A DNA stretch of 64,000 nt from Pyricularia pennisetigena (GCF_004337985.1 NC_043740.1:372001-436000); one strand, 5' to 3'. Shown: positions 11,603 to 22,551, counted from the first letter of the stretch. Numbers and translations: made by a program. The notes: generated from the sequence alone by a model not told the origin.

Positions 11603-14340
11603 ATGGATACCGTATCGCCACCTGCGGAAACTTCAGTCGAAAAACTGGTGTTTCCGGATATTAAAATTGTTAACGAATCTCGTAATAATTTTTCTAATAT
11701 ACATATACCCGTCCCACGTTCATTTGGCGTTAATTTGCACAATTATAATTTCCTTTTTAAATTAAATTTGGAAATTGAAACCGAATTTATTACGGTATTT
11801 GCAAATAACCAAGATACAGCTTGCAACGATCCTATTTTATACGGCGGGAAAAAGGATGCGTATTATTTATATACACTTAAATTATAAAACAATTTCCTCG
11901 ATTTGTCCGTTTTTGGATATTGGTTTCGACGTTGGCAACCGACAGACAATAAAATTGATTTAACCGTTAAAGGGTTTTAAAAGCCTAACCTGGCGGAAAT
12001 CTGGCAATATTACCATTACGGTTTCTTTCGAAAAAACGGCGAACCATATTTAATTTGCAAAATGTGTTTGCGAATGTTAAAACATCCCTAATTTGGTGAA
12101 AAAAACCTGCATAATGGAACCAGCACCCTTACATTGTATTGGAATAGAATTGCTTGTATTTAAAACGAATCCGGATTATAAAACGATTTACCTAACCCCA
12201 ATTCAATTCCTACGGATTTTTATATAGTAAATTTTTCCATTTATTAACGAAGTGTAACGATCCATATAACCGTTTATGTAACCATCCATATAATTTTTTT
12301 ATATTATTCTTAATATATTTGCAAAGACTAATATGGAAGTTTTTTTTTTAAACGAAAATAATCCACAGATATACGAAAAACGAGGTCGAGGAATTATTTT
12401 TCCGATTTTGCATTTTATTGCGAACAGGATTTAATATTATACAAAATTCGGTATATAAAATGTTTATATAATCCCGAAACGATCCATGGAGGGTTCCATC
12501 GCCATTACCCTTCGCCAAAAAATGCAAAAATATATCCGAAAATATTATTGCCCAAGATTTAATAAATATCCCCAAAAAAGGTAAACCTTTTTGGTTATGG
12601 ACGGATGGATAAACCCCGGTTTAAAACACGTTTTGTGGGGTACTATGGCCGTTTATATCGACAATAATTGGGTACGTCGGTATATTATTTTGGATTTTAC
12701 TGTGATTAACGCCAGCAAAACGTTGGAAAAACTGGTAAAATTTATCGTTTAAATTATTTTTCAACATAAATTGGAAGGCAAAATATTATTTATTATAATT
12801 AATAGCATTTCCAATTTCCGCACCGGGGACGTTATTACGGAAATTCGAAAAAATATTCCCCAATTATAAATGCAATTAAACATTTAACAAATTCTTTAAA
12901 TGGTTTACGTTTTACAATTAATGAAAGGGGCTATATATCAAAATTTTTATATTTCTAAAGCAGATTTCCGCGCATTTTTGGTTAATCCCAGCGATAAGGA
13001 ATATTTGGCGATTAATAATTTGGAGGAAATTACAATATGGGAGATATCCCCAAAATATATTATCGCCCAAATAAGTGTTTAATTTTAATGAAAATTTTAA
13101 AGCATAATTGTTTGATATATTATTTATATATTAGTTACGCTATTTGGCGGTTCTATGGCACTCAAGCCATAAACGTACCGAATTTTTTGCAATTTGCTAT
13201 AAATTATTGGCGAATTTGGCGTTAAAGGACCCCGTTTTTTAACTAAAAATATATTAACGAAATGGAGTTTAACCATTTCGGCTAATGCGCGTACGTTTTA
13301 ACTGCGTAAAACTATCGAATTATTTATTAAATAATACTTTATACTAATAAAAGGCCAGGATAACCGGGCGATTTCAATTTTATCCAAATTTCGAATATTT
13401 GCAAAAGGTTGGACGATTTTTGAATATTTTTCGGTAACGATTAAAATCATCGCGGCTTTTACTGATATTTTTGGCGCTAGTAAAATGAAAATAACTACGT
13501 ACGTTTTATTTGGGTTGGGAGCTATTTGCATTGCTTTTACCAATTTCAAACGAAAATTTCAGGGAAAAGCCCAAAAATATCTATAAAGGGGATAATATAC
13601 CAATTTGAAAAACGCAATTCGTATTGCACGAGCAAAATTGGACAAATATATTAACTTAATTTAACGTTAGAAAATTGAAAAAATGTACCTTGTGGCGGCT
13701 ATTTTAATCCCATTTCCGCGGACGGATTTTAAAAAAAACAAGCTCCAATATTACGCAAAATATACCAATTAAAAGGTGGAAAATTTAATTAACCGAAACA
13801 TTACTCGTTTGGCCGAATTATATTCGCAAAAGCGAAATCCAAATTTCCACCCCAAAATGAAATTAATTTACCCGGGACCGGATCCAGTTTTGTTTATTTT
13901 ATAGCGGAAACCGAATCCCAAAAAACGCAAATATATTTTCAACCAAAGTTTAAATCCGATAACCAACCCATATTCCATCGATCGTTTTGTTAAAAAAAAT
14001 ATCCGGTTAAAAATTTAAATATTTTTTATTTAAAGTTCGTTATTTTTACATTATGGATGGTTACACGGATGGTTATACGGATGGTTACACTGGTATATAT
14101 TTTAATCCTGGATTATTTACCGCAATTATGGAAAACGATAACAACATTTTCAACTGGTGGGTTATTTATAAAACCAAATTCCCGGAATTTGCCCAAATCG
14201 CCCGCGATGTTTTAAATATTCCTCCTACTTCCACTTTTATTAAACGGTTACAGTTATGGTTAAGTAGCTCGATTATTTCTAACCAATTTCCGTTAATATC
14301 TCGGTAATCCGGGCCCGTGCTATTATTTACGCCTCGATTA
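11603..14340 (+). pseudogene. hAT transposase, RIP-inactivated
   Basis: The start is the ATG at 11603 (MDTVSPPAETSVEK). At about 11990-12170 a BED-type zinc finger reads YLICKMCLRML, then NLHNGTSTLTLYWNRIACI. At 12595-12900 the catalytic core is faint (WLWTDG, then KLEGKILFIIINS, where the DNAS Asp has become Asn). At 14110-14300 the C-terminal dimerisation domain is the clearest part: WWVIYKTKFPEFAQIARDVLNIPPTS. hAT transposases cut and paste with 8-bp target duplications and act in the nucleus. Gln and Trp codons are now stops, and frames shift around 12900 and 13550. An in-frame DGYT triplication at 14053-14095 is odd for the family. Confidence 0.7.
14053..14095 (+). repeat. 12-bp tandem repeat (DGYT codons) in the hAT remnant
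   Basis: GATGGTTAYACG is repeated three times in a row in the reading frame that leads into the dimerisation domain. Confidence 0.6.
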
Positions 14341-14730
14341 AAAAGAAATCATTTTTTTTAATCGGTATTAAAACTTTCTCGTATACAAAGAATTGATATC
14401 CCGGGAAGACGAAAAAGTTAAAAACGACCGTTTTAAGGAATTTGTTAGGTTTGTATACAATTTGGGTGAATTAAGCGAAAATTTAAATTCGGATAACGAT
14501 AATCCTATTTCAATAGCGGTCGCTAATACCCCAATCCGGGGAAATATTAACCGCATACCCCCATTACCCGTTTTTAGTTAAAAAGGGTTTTAATTTAACA
14601 AATTGTTAATAAAAACCCCACTTAGGGCAGTGAAACGGGTACGGGGTAATATCGTGAATGGGCGTAAGTCGAAAAACTCCCAATTGTAAAATAAAGGTTT
14701 AATATATTTATTTTCCTTTTTATATTTTAT

Positions 14731-15018
14731 TTGCAATCGTAGATTTATATGATATTTGATCTATAATCGTGATATTATATTATATTTGATGTATTATCGT
14801 GATTTTATATTATATCTAATTTATTATCGTGATTTTATATTATATATTATTTATTGTTGTGAGTTTATATTATATTTAATTTATTATCGTCATTTTATAT
14901 TACGGTTTATTTGTAATCGTCATTTTATATTATATTTTATTTATAATCGTCATTTTATGTTATGGTTTATTCGTAATCGTGAATATATATTATATTTTAA
15001 TTGTATTTGTGATATTAC
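14731..15018 (+). repeat. 30-bp minisatellite, about 9.5 units
   Basis: Units of 30 bp with core ATCGTGATTTTATATTATAT follow head to tail. As 30 is divisible by three, the array stays open in one frame (repeating YYRDFILYLI-like decapeptides), but the biased composition argues against a protein. Units drift mostly by single substitutions. Confidence 0.85.
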
Positions 15019-15067
15019 CTATAATTCGAAAAAAAATCATAAATATAAATATGGAAAATTTGTAATT

Positions 15068-15260
15068 TTACGGGTTTTCCCACGGGGTCCCGCGGGTTGC
15101 CAAGAAAACCCGTGTACGGTTTTGGGCCGGGCCGGGCCCCCTACAAAAAATTCAACCCACCCACGGGTTGGCCGCCCCACCGATTTGGGCTGCCACGGGC
15201 CCCCGTGGGGGGGTTTTGGAATGCCTTAGGTCCAGGTGTCGATGGCCTACCCCTGGTCTT
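15068..15260. other. GC-rich patch (about 65% G+C) in AT-rich surroundings
   Basis: This stretch has runs such as GGGCCGGGCCGGGCCCC and several CACGGG/CCCGTG inverted motifs. It shows no RIP and starts at the end of the minisatellite. ORFs across it (15097-15282 and neighbours) look like by-products of composition. It could be an imported repeat fragment or a remnant of a GC-equilibrated region; I cannot name it. Confidence 0.6.
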
Positions 15261-16166
15261 TTTCGTATTATTTTCGGCATAAAATTCGGTGGCTCTTTGT
15301 TTTTATTTAATCGCTGGCGTGCTCTTAATGCTTTTAAAACGGCTTTATTCGCGACAGTATATTATCGAAGTTAAAGTTCCGGATAAACAATCTCACGTTT
15401 AATCAATTAAGGCTCCACCGATCCAATTATTTTGAAAAAATATAAACGCCTAAAAATAATCACGCCATTAATCTTCCATGGTATTACGCGGTAATAGAAC
15501 TCCCTTGTCCCCGTACGTATAAACGCGGGCCCTTACCAACGCAATTATCCATAGAGAGATCCAAATACTTGCCGCACAGTAGGTTTGTTTTATTTGGAAA
15601 AAATATCACCACAATCGGGGATACGTATATGCAACACAGTGTTGTACTCACTATTTACGTATAGGGATTTTTGATCATACCCCCAAAGTAAATGAAGTTA
15701 GCTATTATTTTAACGATTTGTTTTGAGAGATTGAGTGGTTTATTTATGTATTATTGTGCGTTAATTATAGCCAAAAACCGTCCCTAGATACTTTTAGGTT
15801 TACAAGGAAGTTTTTTTCCAGGGAAATAATTTGTCCATACTTTACAAGACTTTCTTATTTATAAGCAAGCTTTTTAAAATATTATAATTTGCCGAGTATT
15901 TAGACAGAATGGAAAAAAGTCGTTATATAATACCTAAAATGTATCCGTCCTAGCTAACTTACTTCCATTCTTTTGACACCCAACCTGCTCTAGTCTTTTA
16001 GCCTTTCCAATTGTCAATCTCCTGCTTTGCTTCCATTTCCTATTTTCCGGGATTACCTTCCACTTATTCTCTTCATACGTAAGTATCTTGTGTTAGCCTC
16101 CATTTATCAACTTTTCTCAAAAGTACAAAATAGTATTAATACCCTAAATATAGTCAATTAACGAAA
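15261..16166. promoter_or_regulatory. RIP-poor unique stretch upstream of the secreted-protein gene
   Basis: No coding sequence or transposon similarity is visible in these 900 bases. The composition is more balanced than around it. A pyrimidine-rich tract (about 15965-16090, many CTTCC/TTCC runs) lies 80-200 bp before the start codon, as is common in fungal promoters. No specific factor site is claimed. Confidence 0.4.
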
Positions 16167-16484
16167 ATGCACAAGAACCATTTTTTATCTGCCGTTTTGG
16201 CTGTCCTCCATACCACTGCCGCCTCAGCCAGAATCTGTAAGGTGTGGCTTCTTAAGGATCCCGATTATTATCGTCCTGTGGGCCAGGCTGTGGGCACAAA
16301 AAGCAGCTGTGCGAAGGTAATACTCAATGACCAGGAAACTACTGGTAGAGTTGGCATAAAATATGAAGGAGTAATATATTATATTGTAGTTTCATACCAC
16401 GAGTGCAAGGCCGCTCTTGACGAAAAAAAGAGCCCGAGCCTGCCCGTCGGGGTTCACATCAGATCTTTGATTAAACACGATTAA
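16167..16484 (+). CDS. Small secreted cysteine-containing protein, effector candidate (105 aa)
   Basis: This is the only intact gene-like ORF in the window, a single exon from ATG at 16167 to TAA at 16484. Residues 1-21 form a signal peptide: charged MHKNH, hydrophobic core FLSAVLAVL, then a likely cleavage after ASA at 19-21. The mature protein is about 84 residues with three Cys (24, 48, 80), so at most one disulfide plus one free Cys. It is rich in beta-prone stretches (VGIKYEGVIYYIVVS). There are no membrane segments and no known motif. Base composition and codon use are balanced, unlike the RIP-damaged neighbours. Size, secretion and an AT-rich transposon setting fit plant-pathogen effectors. 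A MAX-type beta-sandwich fold is one possibility, inferred only from size and Cys placement. Function is unknown. Confidence 0.7.
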   Translation: MHKNHFLSAVLAVLHTTAASARICKVWLLKDPDYYRPVGQAVGTKSSCAKVILNDQETTGRVGIKYEGVIYYIVVSYHECKAALDEKKSPSLPVGVHIRSLIKHD

Positions 16485-16783
16485 ATTATGGATAGGTGGA
16501 ATGTGCGGTCGGGTGGCGTGGTAAGGGGGGAAGCAGCACAATCGGCGTTTCCCGACTTTTTTCGTAATAAATAGCTAGCAGAAAATTGCGAAATTCAATT
16601 TACAACTTTTATTATCTGTTTATAATTTGAATTGCATTGTTTATTAACATTTTTCCCAGCTACAGCGAATTCTATTAATTGCATTTCTTTAATTTGTTGC
16701 TTTTTTGCTCCATATCCCCATAATTTCCCTCTATTTATATAGCACCTTAAAGCAAAAAACTCACTATTAAATAAATTATAAAA
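16485..16783. other. 3' flank of the secreted-protein gene
   Basis: No ORF or repeat is recognised. TATTTATATAG at 16732-16742 lies about 40 bp before the next ATG (16784) and is a plausible TATA-type element for the gene fragment that follows. Confidence 0.4.
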
Positions 16784-17160
16784 ATGTCTGCCTTTTCTTC
16801 CAATTCAGTTTTAAATAGGCCTTTGCCAGGAAAGCTGAACGGAGTTACCGTTTTAAGGAAAGCAGGAAACCCGCCGCCCTAACAAGATTATAAAAAGATA
16901 ATAGACCACGTGTTACCATAACCATAAAACGATTATTTAATGGATATATACTAGGGATATTATAAAATTTATAACAGGTAAATTTGGGAAAATTAGCCAT
17001 TTACCAGCCGCGTGGTTTCGGCCCCAAAAACCCTCCAAGGTTAGCCAATTGGTAACAGCTAAATGTGGCGTGGCTTATGGTTGACAAAAAAATATATAAG
17101 CCCATGGGAAAAATGTGCATATTTTTTCGCATATACCACATACCTTATATCCTGGTTAAA
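16784..17160 (+). pseudogene. Gene fragment disabled by RIP-type stops, then truncated by X fragments
   Basis: A clean start (AAAATGTCTGCC) opens 32 codons, MSAFSSNSVLNRPLPGKL onward, and then meets TAA. Reading on in the same frame through TAA/TAG only, with no indel needed, gives protein-like sequence (DYKKIIDHVLP, then TSRVVSAPKTLQG) up to about 17120. Every stop is one C-to-T step from a Gln codon. The reading ends where X-type terminal repeats begin at 17163. I do not recognise the family. It may be the 5' end of a transposon gag or of a host gene duplicated and hit by RIP. Confidence 0.45.
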
Positions 17161-17162
17161 CG

Positions 17163-17329
17163 TAGTCTCAGTGCTCAGACTAGACCCATGCAAGTCTCAA
17201 GGCTCATCCCTGAAGCGCAGATCTCCACAACTAATCCACTTCGTGGTCCAATTGCGGTTTTGCAGTATACCATAGGTCCATGCAAAGATCGCTCTGGTTT
17301 AGGTTTAAGGACAAATTGTCGAATTTCGC
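17163..17329 (+). repeat. X-family terminal inverted repeat fragments
   Basis: Bases 17163-17191 match the first 29 bases of the B-type end of X (TAGTCTCAGTGCTCAGACTAG), and 17192-17329 match the A-type end (AGTCTCAAGGCTCATCCC to TTGTCGAATTTCGC). The A-type piece is interrupted by the next TAGTCTCAG at 17330. They are short relics, not a complete element. Confidence 0.65.
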
Positions 17330-18128
17330 TAGTCTCAGTGCTTAGACTAGACCCCCCTGCTTCGCAGTGGAGACCGAGCGCTCCATGTACCCTTTAACCA
17401 CATGGTTTTTCGACCAATTACATTGGCCGAAAAGAACGCGCTCGTTCTAGTGTGAGGACAACTTGTCGCATTTCGCCGATTATAGCGGGTATATACATTG
17501 TATACGCATTACAATAGCAAAAGCAAATGGTATAACTATAGTATGCAATTAAACATTCGAACAAAAAATAAAATAAAAATCACAAGAATATAGAATAACC
17601 TGCGTTGGATTAATTGGAGCTTGGTAATCTTTTTATACAAAGCCGCGTTCTTGTGGCCAACATATTTAGAAAAATATTTCAATATTCAGTAAAGCTTGAA
17701 ATTTTTCATTAATTAATTATTATTTTCAATAAGGGTATACAATATTAATTTAAAAGTGAGTTATGATATTTATTGTCCGGCCGACCTAGAGCTACAAAGT
17801 GCATGCAATTATCGCCTGAAGCTGAGAATTTATTTATATCTTAATATTAATTAATAATTTATTAAGAAACTAAATAATTTACGCAGATATCGGTAAAATG
17901 GAAAAAAAGTTTTAGCATATTCACTTTTTTACTAATCTTAAAATAAATGTTATTTAACCTTTTTTTGTAAAATTTTGTTTAATTGAATAAAGCAAAAAAT
18001 AGAAAAATAACACAAATTTAGCATTGTTTTATATTAAAGAATAATATAGGGGGGCACTATAAATCGGATCTCACGTTAACGTTTATTTATAAACTTAATC
18101 CAATCCCTGAAACTCTGGCTTTATTATT
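17330..18128 (-). mobile_element. X element copy 3 (minus), truncated by an L1 LTR
   Basis: From the B-type terminus TAGTCTCAGTGC, this reads as the reverse complement of X copy 2 from its right end inward (56127 down to about 54560), without the S insertion. It stops at 18129 where an L1 LTR starts. No coding sequence. The missing A-type half was not found to the right of any L1 boundary. Confidence 0.65.
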
Positions 18129-18556
18129 TGTTAATTATATGCGTTATTAAGCATGTAATGGGTCCACTTTTATTTGTATATAAGCCACAATAGATAGTGC
18201 CGAAACGGGGCTGTCGGGGTCGTCGGATTATCCGTTATATTTTGTGTATTGCAGGAATTGCGATTTAAGATGTCAGCGAATGGGGTTTACCCTGTACCGA
18301 GTTTAACACCCACCCTATATTTACGAGTAAACTACCCTGTACCAGGTTGAAAATTTCACCAAATTAGCAAATTAATGCGAACCCAAAAATGGTTGATATG
18401 GAGATAAAGGTGTTTTTTCAATAACGCATACAAAATAATTTTTCGGAAAATCGTGTGCGGCACCGAAACGCTTTCAGGGGTGCGGACCCCCATTTCGATA
18501 TCGGAAAATAAATAAGGGAGACAAAGCAAAGTCTCCCCCACTAATAAATCGATATT
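18129..18556 (+). repeat. L1 LTR fragment (copy 4, plus)
   Basis: It starts TGTTAATTATATGCG and runs for 428 bp of the LTR, then stops within the AATAAATC block and abuts the reverse LTR of L1 copy 3. The last 120 bp or so of this LTR are missing. Confidence 0.75.
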
Positions 18557-19109
18557 TGTTAGCAATATGGGTTGCTAACAGGGGGTTAGGCATTAGCCTA
18601 AGTGCGGCTTGGTGCTAGTTGCGTTATAAAAGCCTGTAATTACAGGATTTATATGCATTAAATTCACTAATTTTGGGATTAATAAATTTAATTTATTGGT
18701 GGGGGAGATTTTGCTTTATCTCCCTTACATATTTTCCGACATCGAAGTGGGGGTCCGCACCCCGCAAAGGGTTCCGGTACCGCACACGATTTTCCGAAAA
18801 ATTATTTTGTATGCGTTGTTGAAAAAGCACCTTCATTTTCATATAAACCATTTCTGGGTTCGCACTAATTTGCTAATTTGGTAAAAGTTTTAACCCGGTA
18901 CAAGGTAGTCAATTCGTAAGTGCAAGGTGGGTATTGAACCTGGTATAGGGTGAAACCCCATTCGCTAACTTTGAAACGCAACTCCTGCACACACAAAATA
19001 TAATAGAAAATTTAATAATTTTAATAACCCCATTTCGGCACTATTTATTGTGGTTTATATATAAATAAAAGTGGACCCATTATATGCTAGATAACGTATA
19101 TAATTAACA
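18557..19109 (-). repeat. 3' LTR of L1 copy 3 (minus)
   Basis: This is the reverse complement of the L1 LTR, from TGTTAGCAATATGGG to ATAATTAACA, 553 bp. The reverse-complement polypurine tract (CCCCCTTTTTTTT) follows at 19110. Head-to-head with the plus-strand LTR on its left, it makes an inverted LTR pair of about 430 bp arms. Confidence 0.8.
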
Positions 19110-19873
19110 CCCCCTTTTTTTTGCTATTATTCCCATAAAGTCAGAAAAAAAATTATATGAAAAATAAAACCCTAAAAGAAAAATTCCCTTTGTGTCCCAA
19201 CCCGATTCGAACTCCCGATATAAACCTCCTGGATGATTAAACCTTTTTTGCCGACCTGTAACCCCTGAAATGGACGAACCCCCGAATTGGAAAAAACCCC
19301 CAAAATTGTGATAACCCCCGGATTCGAACCCCCGATTTGCATAATATTAACCTACGGAATTAATTATTAAGGCAGGTAGCTAATTTGGTTATTCGTTGGT
19401 AATAGTCCAAACTAGGCATATTATATAGGGTATTTCGAATGCGTAAATCGCCCAAGATACGAGCTTTATCAATTTTGATTTGGTTTTTGGTATAAGGTCG
19501 GTATAAATTGTTTATTAATCAACCTGTGCAGGGTAGATTCGGGTACTACGGCCGGTATTAGGCTAATAAAAATCCAATATTTGCAAATAAAGGAAATGTA
19601 ATGGGTAATTAGTTAACGAATTAATTAATTACCTTAAAGTTTAATAGGTAAAAATTAAGTTTTTAGGGGTTTAAACTTTATAAATTTACAAAATCTTTAT
19701 GAATTGGAAGCGTTAGGGGTTTTATTAGGTTATTAGTGGGTATTTGTTTGGATTCCAGGTATTTTGAAGTTATTAATCCTTTTGTAACTAATTCCCGTAC
19801 GTAGTGAAATTTTAATAACGTATATTTAATATATTGGTGGTGCGTAGGGTTATATGCGTTAGTTATAAAACCT
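19110..19873 (-). pseudogene. L1 copy 3: 3' untranslated part and RNase H C-terminus
   Basis: In reverse this holds the polypurine tract, the G-tract array (19195-19330), and then the end of RNase H with the HHQRI region at about 19845. It breaks at ATAAAACCT (19865-19873), and the same nine bases resume at 43446. The two parts join into one L1 copy if 19874-43445 is taken out. Confidence 0.75.
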
Positions 19874-20279
19874 TAGTCTCAGGGCTCATCCCTAAAGCCC
19901 AGAGCTCCACAATTGATCCACTTCGTGGCTCAATTGCGGCTTTGCAATGTACCTGTGGGTCCATCCAAAGAACACTCTGGTTCAGGTCTGAGGACAACTT
20001 GTCGATTTTCGCCGTTCATGGCGGTATTTTTGGCCTTTTTTCGACCGACACTCCTTTATTATTCTACAACCACGCAAAATATTGAAAAAATGAAATTTCG
20101 TTGAAAATAGCGTTTAATACCGATATTAGCAGCGATTCGGTTTATTTTTTTATCTGCTATAATGGCCGAATTCGATACCACCTGCCCTTAATCCGTTCAT
20201 AGCGGTACTGTTTTTTCGATTTTTTTTTCGATTTTCGATTTCTTTTAATATTGTTTTTAATTTTTGACCAAATTTTATA

Positions 20280-20940
20280 GCTTTTGCACGTAAAGGGCCG
20301 TATATATTTTTATATCGTTATAATAGATTTCGGTGCATATCCCAGATTATATAAGCAATTTAATAAGCGGATAGACAAAGTATATACTTTTTTATATATA
20401 ATTTACAATCGAAATTCGTTTATATTTTTACCAATTTTAACGTTAATAAAACCATAACTTCAGAGATTCCATTACGTCTATAAGCAGACGTCCAAGTCTA
20501 GTCCTACTTATTATATCGGTTTTAAAAACTGTTTTATAAAAAGAAATGCCAAATGTGTATTTTATAAATCTTTTTGCTTTATTTAATTAATTTTATATTA
20601 TTTTTGTTTTGCAGCCGAATTTAGTGGCTTTTGCACGTGGGGGGTGGCATATATATATTTAATATAATATGACACTTTTGTACGTATATCTAATTATATA
20701 AGCCGTTAAATATGCGGATAGGTAAAGTATATCCAATTTTATATATTTTTTACAATCGAAATGCTTTTACATTTTTACCAATTCTAACATTAATAGAACC
20801 AAAATTTGAAAAAGTGGATTATATATATAAATAAGCGTCAACGTAAAACCCGATTTATAATACCGGCCCTGTTTATTTTTTTATATAAAAGAATGCTAAA
20901 TTTGTGTTTGTTTTGTATTTTCTGCTTTATTTAATGGAAT
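20280..20940 (+). repeat. Internal tandem duplication of about 330 bp in X copy 1
   Basis: Two diverged units start CTTTTGCACGTAAAGGG (about 20280) and CTTTTGCACGTGGGGGG (about 20627). Each continues with a block on AAGTATATMC, a TTTACAATCGAAAT block and a TTTTTACCAATT block. X copy 2 has the same pair at about 54050 and 54390, so the duplication predates the split of the copies. Confidence 0.65.
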
Positions 20941-21563
20941 AAACTTTACAAAAAAAAAGAACTTATGTAAAATCTACTAACAAATTAATCAAAGATTGTA
21001 TCAAATGAAAATATTTTTATTTTACCAATATTTGCGTAAATTATTTAACCTTTTAACAAATTGTTCATTTATATAAAAATATTAATAAAACTTTTGTTTC
21101 AATCGACAATTGCATGCACTTTGCAATATTAGGTCTACTAAGCTATGAAAACTGAAAGTTATACTGAAGTTAATATTGTATACTAATATTTAAAGCAGAA
21201 AATAAATATAATAAAAAATTACAAATTTTACTTAATATTCTAATATTTTTCCAAATACAGTGGCTCTAAAAACGCGGCCGGCATTCAAAGAATCAACAAA
21301 CTCCAATGAATTTAACGCACAATACTATATATTTTTATAATATTTATTTATTCATTTATTCGAATATTTAATTGCATGCTATGGGTACACTATTTTCTTT
21401 TGCCATTATAATGCGAATATTTTGTATATACCCGCTATAAACGACAAAATACCACAAATTATCGTTATATTACTAAAATAATAATTAGCGATATCGCAAT
21501 ATTAGGTATATTATTAATAACACCGTTATAAACGGCGAAATGCGACAAATTATCGTTGGTGGT

Positions 21564-22202
21564 TATGAGGAGGTTACGAGATAGAATAAGCTTGATCTTG
21601 AACGCGGGGAAAGGTGGATCACGTATAAGGCTGATGGAACGTTGAAATGGCAGATAACCGTCTGCTAGCGGGTAATAGAGATAATATATTGTTGCACAAT
21701 CGATTCGTTGAATCGCTGAATCGATGAAGGTTATGAAGGTGATGAATCTAAGGCTAAGTTATGAATTACGTGTTCGAATCCGTAGGTGCAGATCTTCGAT
21801 CCGGATGTCCGGAATGCGGGGTCACGTCACATGATTTGGCCTTATTCATGTGACTGACCTGCCGACCTATTGAGCCCAACGGCCTATTGTGCTTATGCAT
21901 GCACAGAAAATCTGCGACCACAACGGGATTCGAACCCACGCACTTCAACGTATATATGATATAGATTATGGTAAGTGCATTATACCACTAAGCTAGATTA
22001 AATATGACGTATTTGTTTTGTTGTTGAAACTATGAACAAAAACGTTTTATATAAAGCTTTGTGTGTATGAACGCGTATACGTTTTATTTGTTATTAATTT
22101 ATTTATTCGATGCAGGGTGACTAATAAAATTAGCCCGTGCTAGCCGTTAAAAAATAATGCAGGGGAGCTAATATAATTAGCCCTGTGCTAGCCATGTTCA
22201 CA
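21564..22202 (-). mobile_element. S1: solo-LTR-like element with a tRNA-like segment
   Basis: This is a 639-bp copy, with termini TATGAGGAGG (TGTGAGGAGG after RIP) and GTTCACA, flanked by the 5-bp duplication GTGGT (21559-21563 and 22203-22207). Sister copies S2 (55032-55708) and S3 (61952-62622) have different 5-bp duplications. Ends of TGTGA/TCACA and a 5-bp duplication are what an LTR element leaves; no second LTR or internal region is present, so a solo LTR is the simplest reading. Confidence 0.7.
21913..21998 (-). other. tRNA-like segment in S1 (Pol III A and B boxes)
   Basis: On the minus strand an A-box-like TAGCTTAGTGGTA is followed about 45 nt later by a B box GGTTCGAATCC, with a 5-bp stem ACnTA/TAnGT between them around an oversized loop. 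The 5' flank cannot pair with the 3' acceptor side (TGTGGTC), so it is not a functional tRNA. Confidence 0.55.
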
Positions 22203-22239
22203 GTGGTACCGCCATAAACGGCGAAATACGACAAAATGT

Positions 22240-22402
22240 TAGTCTCAGTGCTTAGACTAGACCCCCTTGCTTCGCAGTGGGGACCGAACGCTCCAGATAC
22301 CTTTTAACCATATGGTTTTTCGACCAATTACATTGTCCGAAAAAATCGCGCTCGTTCTAGTTTAAAGACATTTTGTCGCATTTCGCCGTTTATGGCGGTA
22401 CC
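22240..22402 (+). repeat. Left terminal inverted repeat of Z (B type)
   Basis: These 163 bp run from TAGTCTCAGTGCTTAGACTAG to CGCCGTTTATGGCGGTACC. The outer 9-12 bases and the inner 35 (GACATTTTGTCG to GGCGGTA) match the right repeat in inverted order; the middle is diverged. The inner end is itself palindromic (CCGCCATAAACGGCG). Confidence 0.7.
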
Positions 22403-22551
22403 ACCAACAAAACACCCAATGCTGCGATATCGCCAACCATTATTCCCCCCGATACACAAAAAAATAAAAAATTTCTATTACATATTATATATTTACGCAC
22501 ATTAACCTTTATTCGACATATTATTAAACCAAATAAAACCCGAATCTAATA

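Larger units (their letters stand above)
9963..14650 (+). mobile_element. hAT-superfamily DNA transposon, decayed; ends not resolved
   Basis: A RIP-degraded hAT transposase occupies 11603-14340. The left limit is taken as the end of the L1 LTR and the right limit as the loss of coding resemblance. A CAGTG at about 14628, a common hAT terminus, is the only end-like sequence I saw and I could not pair it with a left end. Between 9963 and 10600 only an isolated 69-codon reading (10124-10333) is visible, with no recognisable family. Confidence 0.6.

Noticed and set aside
14756..15229. A 157-codon ORF over the minisatellite
   Set aside because: Open only because the 30-bp unit is a multiple of three; extreme Tyr/Ile/Leu bias and no start or domain context.
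15097..15374. ORFs in the GC-rich patch
   Set aside because: Several overlapping frames are open together, as GC-rich DNA lacks stops; no signal of protein coding.
16167..16484. An intron inside the secreted-protein gene (GTAATA at about 16316)
   Set aside because: The unspliced frame is fully open, starts with a signal peptide and ends in a normal stop; no branch point and acceptor pair improves it.
17065..17397. A 110-codon ORF
   Set aside because: It lies across X terminal-repeat fragments that occur elsewhere on both strands without an ORF.
19874..21558. Tc1/mariner classification of X from TA at both ends
   Set aside because: The TA is part of the terminus; two copies show 9-bp duplications outside it.
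21913..21998. A true tRNA gene (also at 55232-55321 and 62336-62420)
   Set aside because: A and B boxes are present but the 5' flank does not pair with the acceptor 3' side, the anticodon loop is too long, and all three copies lie inside the same mobile element.
22205..22402. A 200-bp MITE with 35-bp inverted repeats
   Set aside because: The left arm is the end of X copy 1 and the right arm is the Z terminal repeat; the symmetry arises because Z inserted in its relative's repeat.
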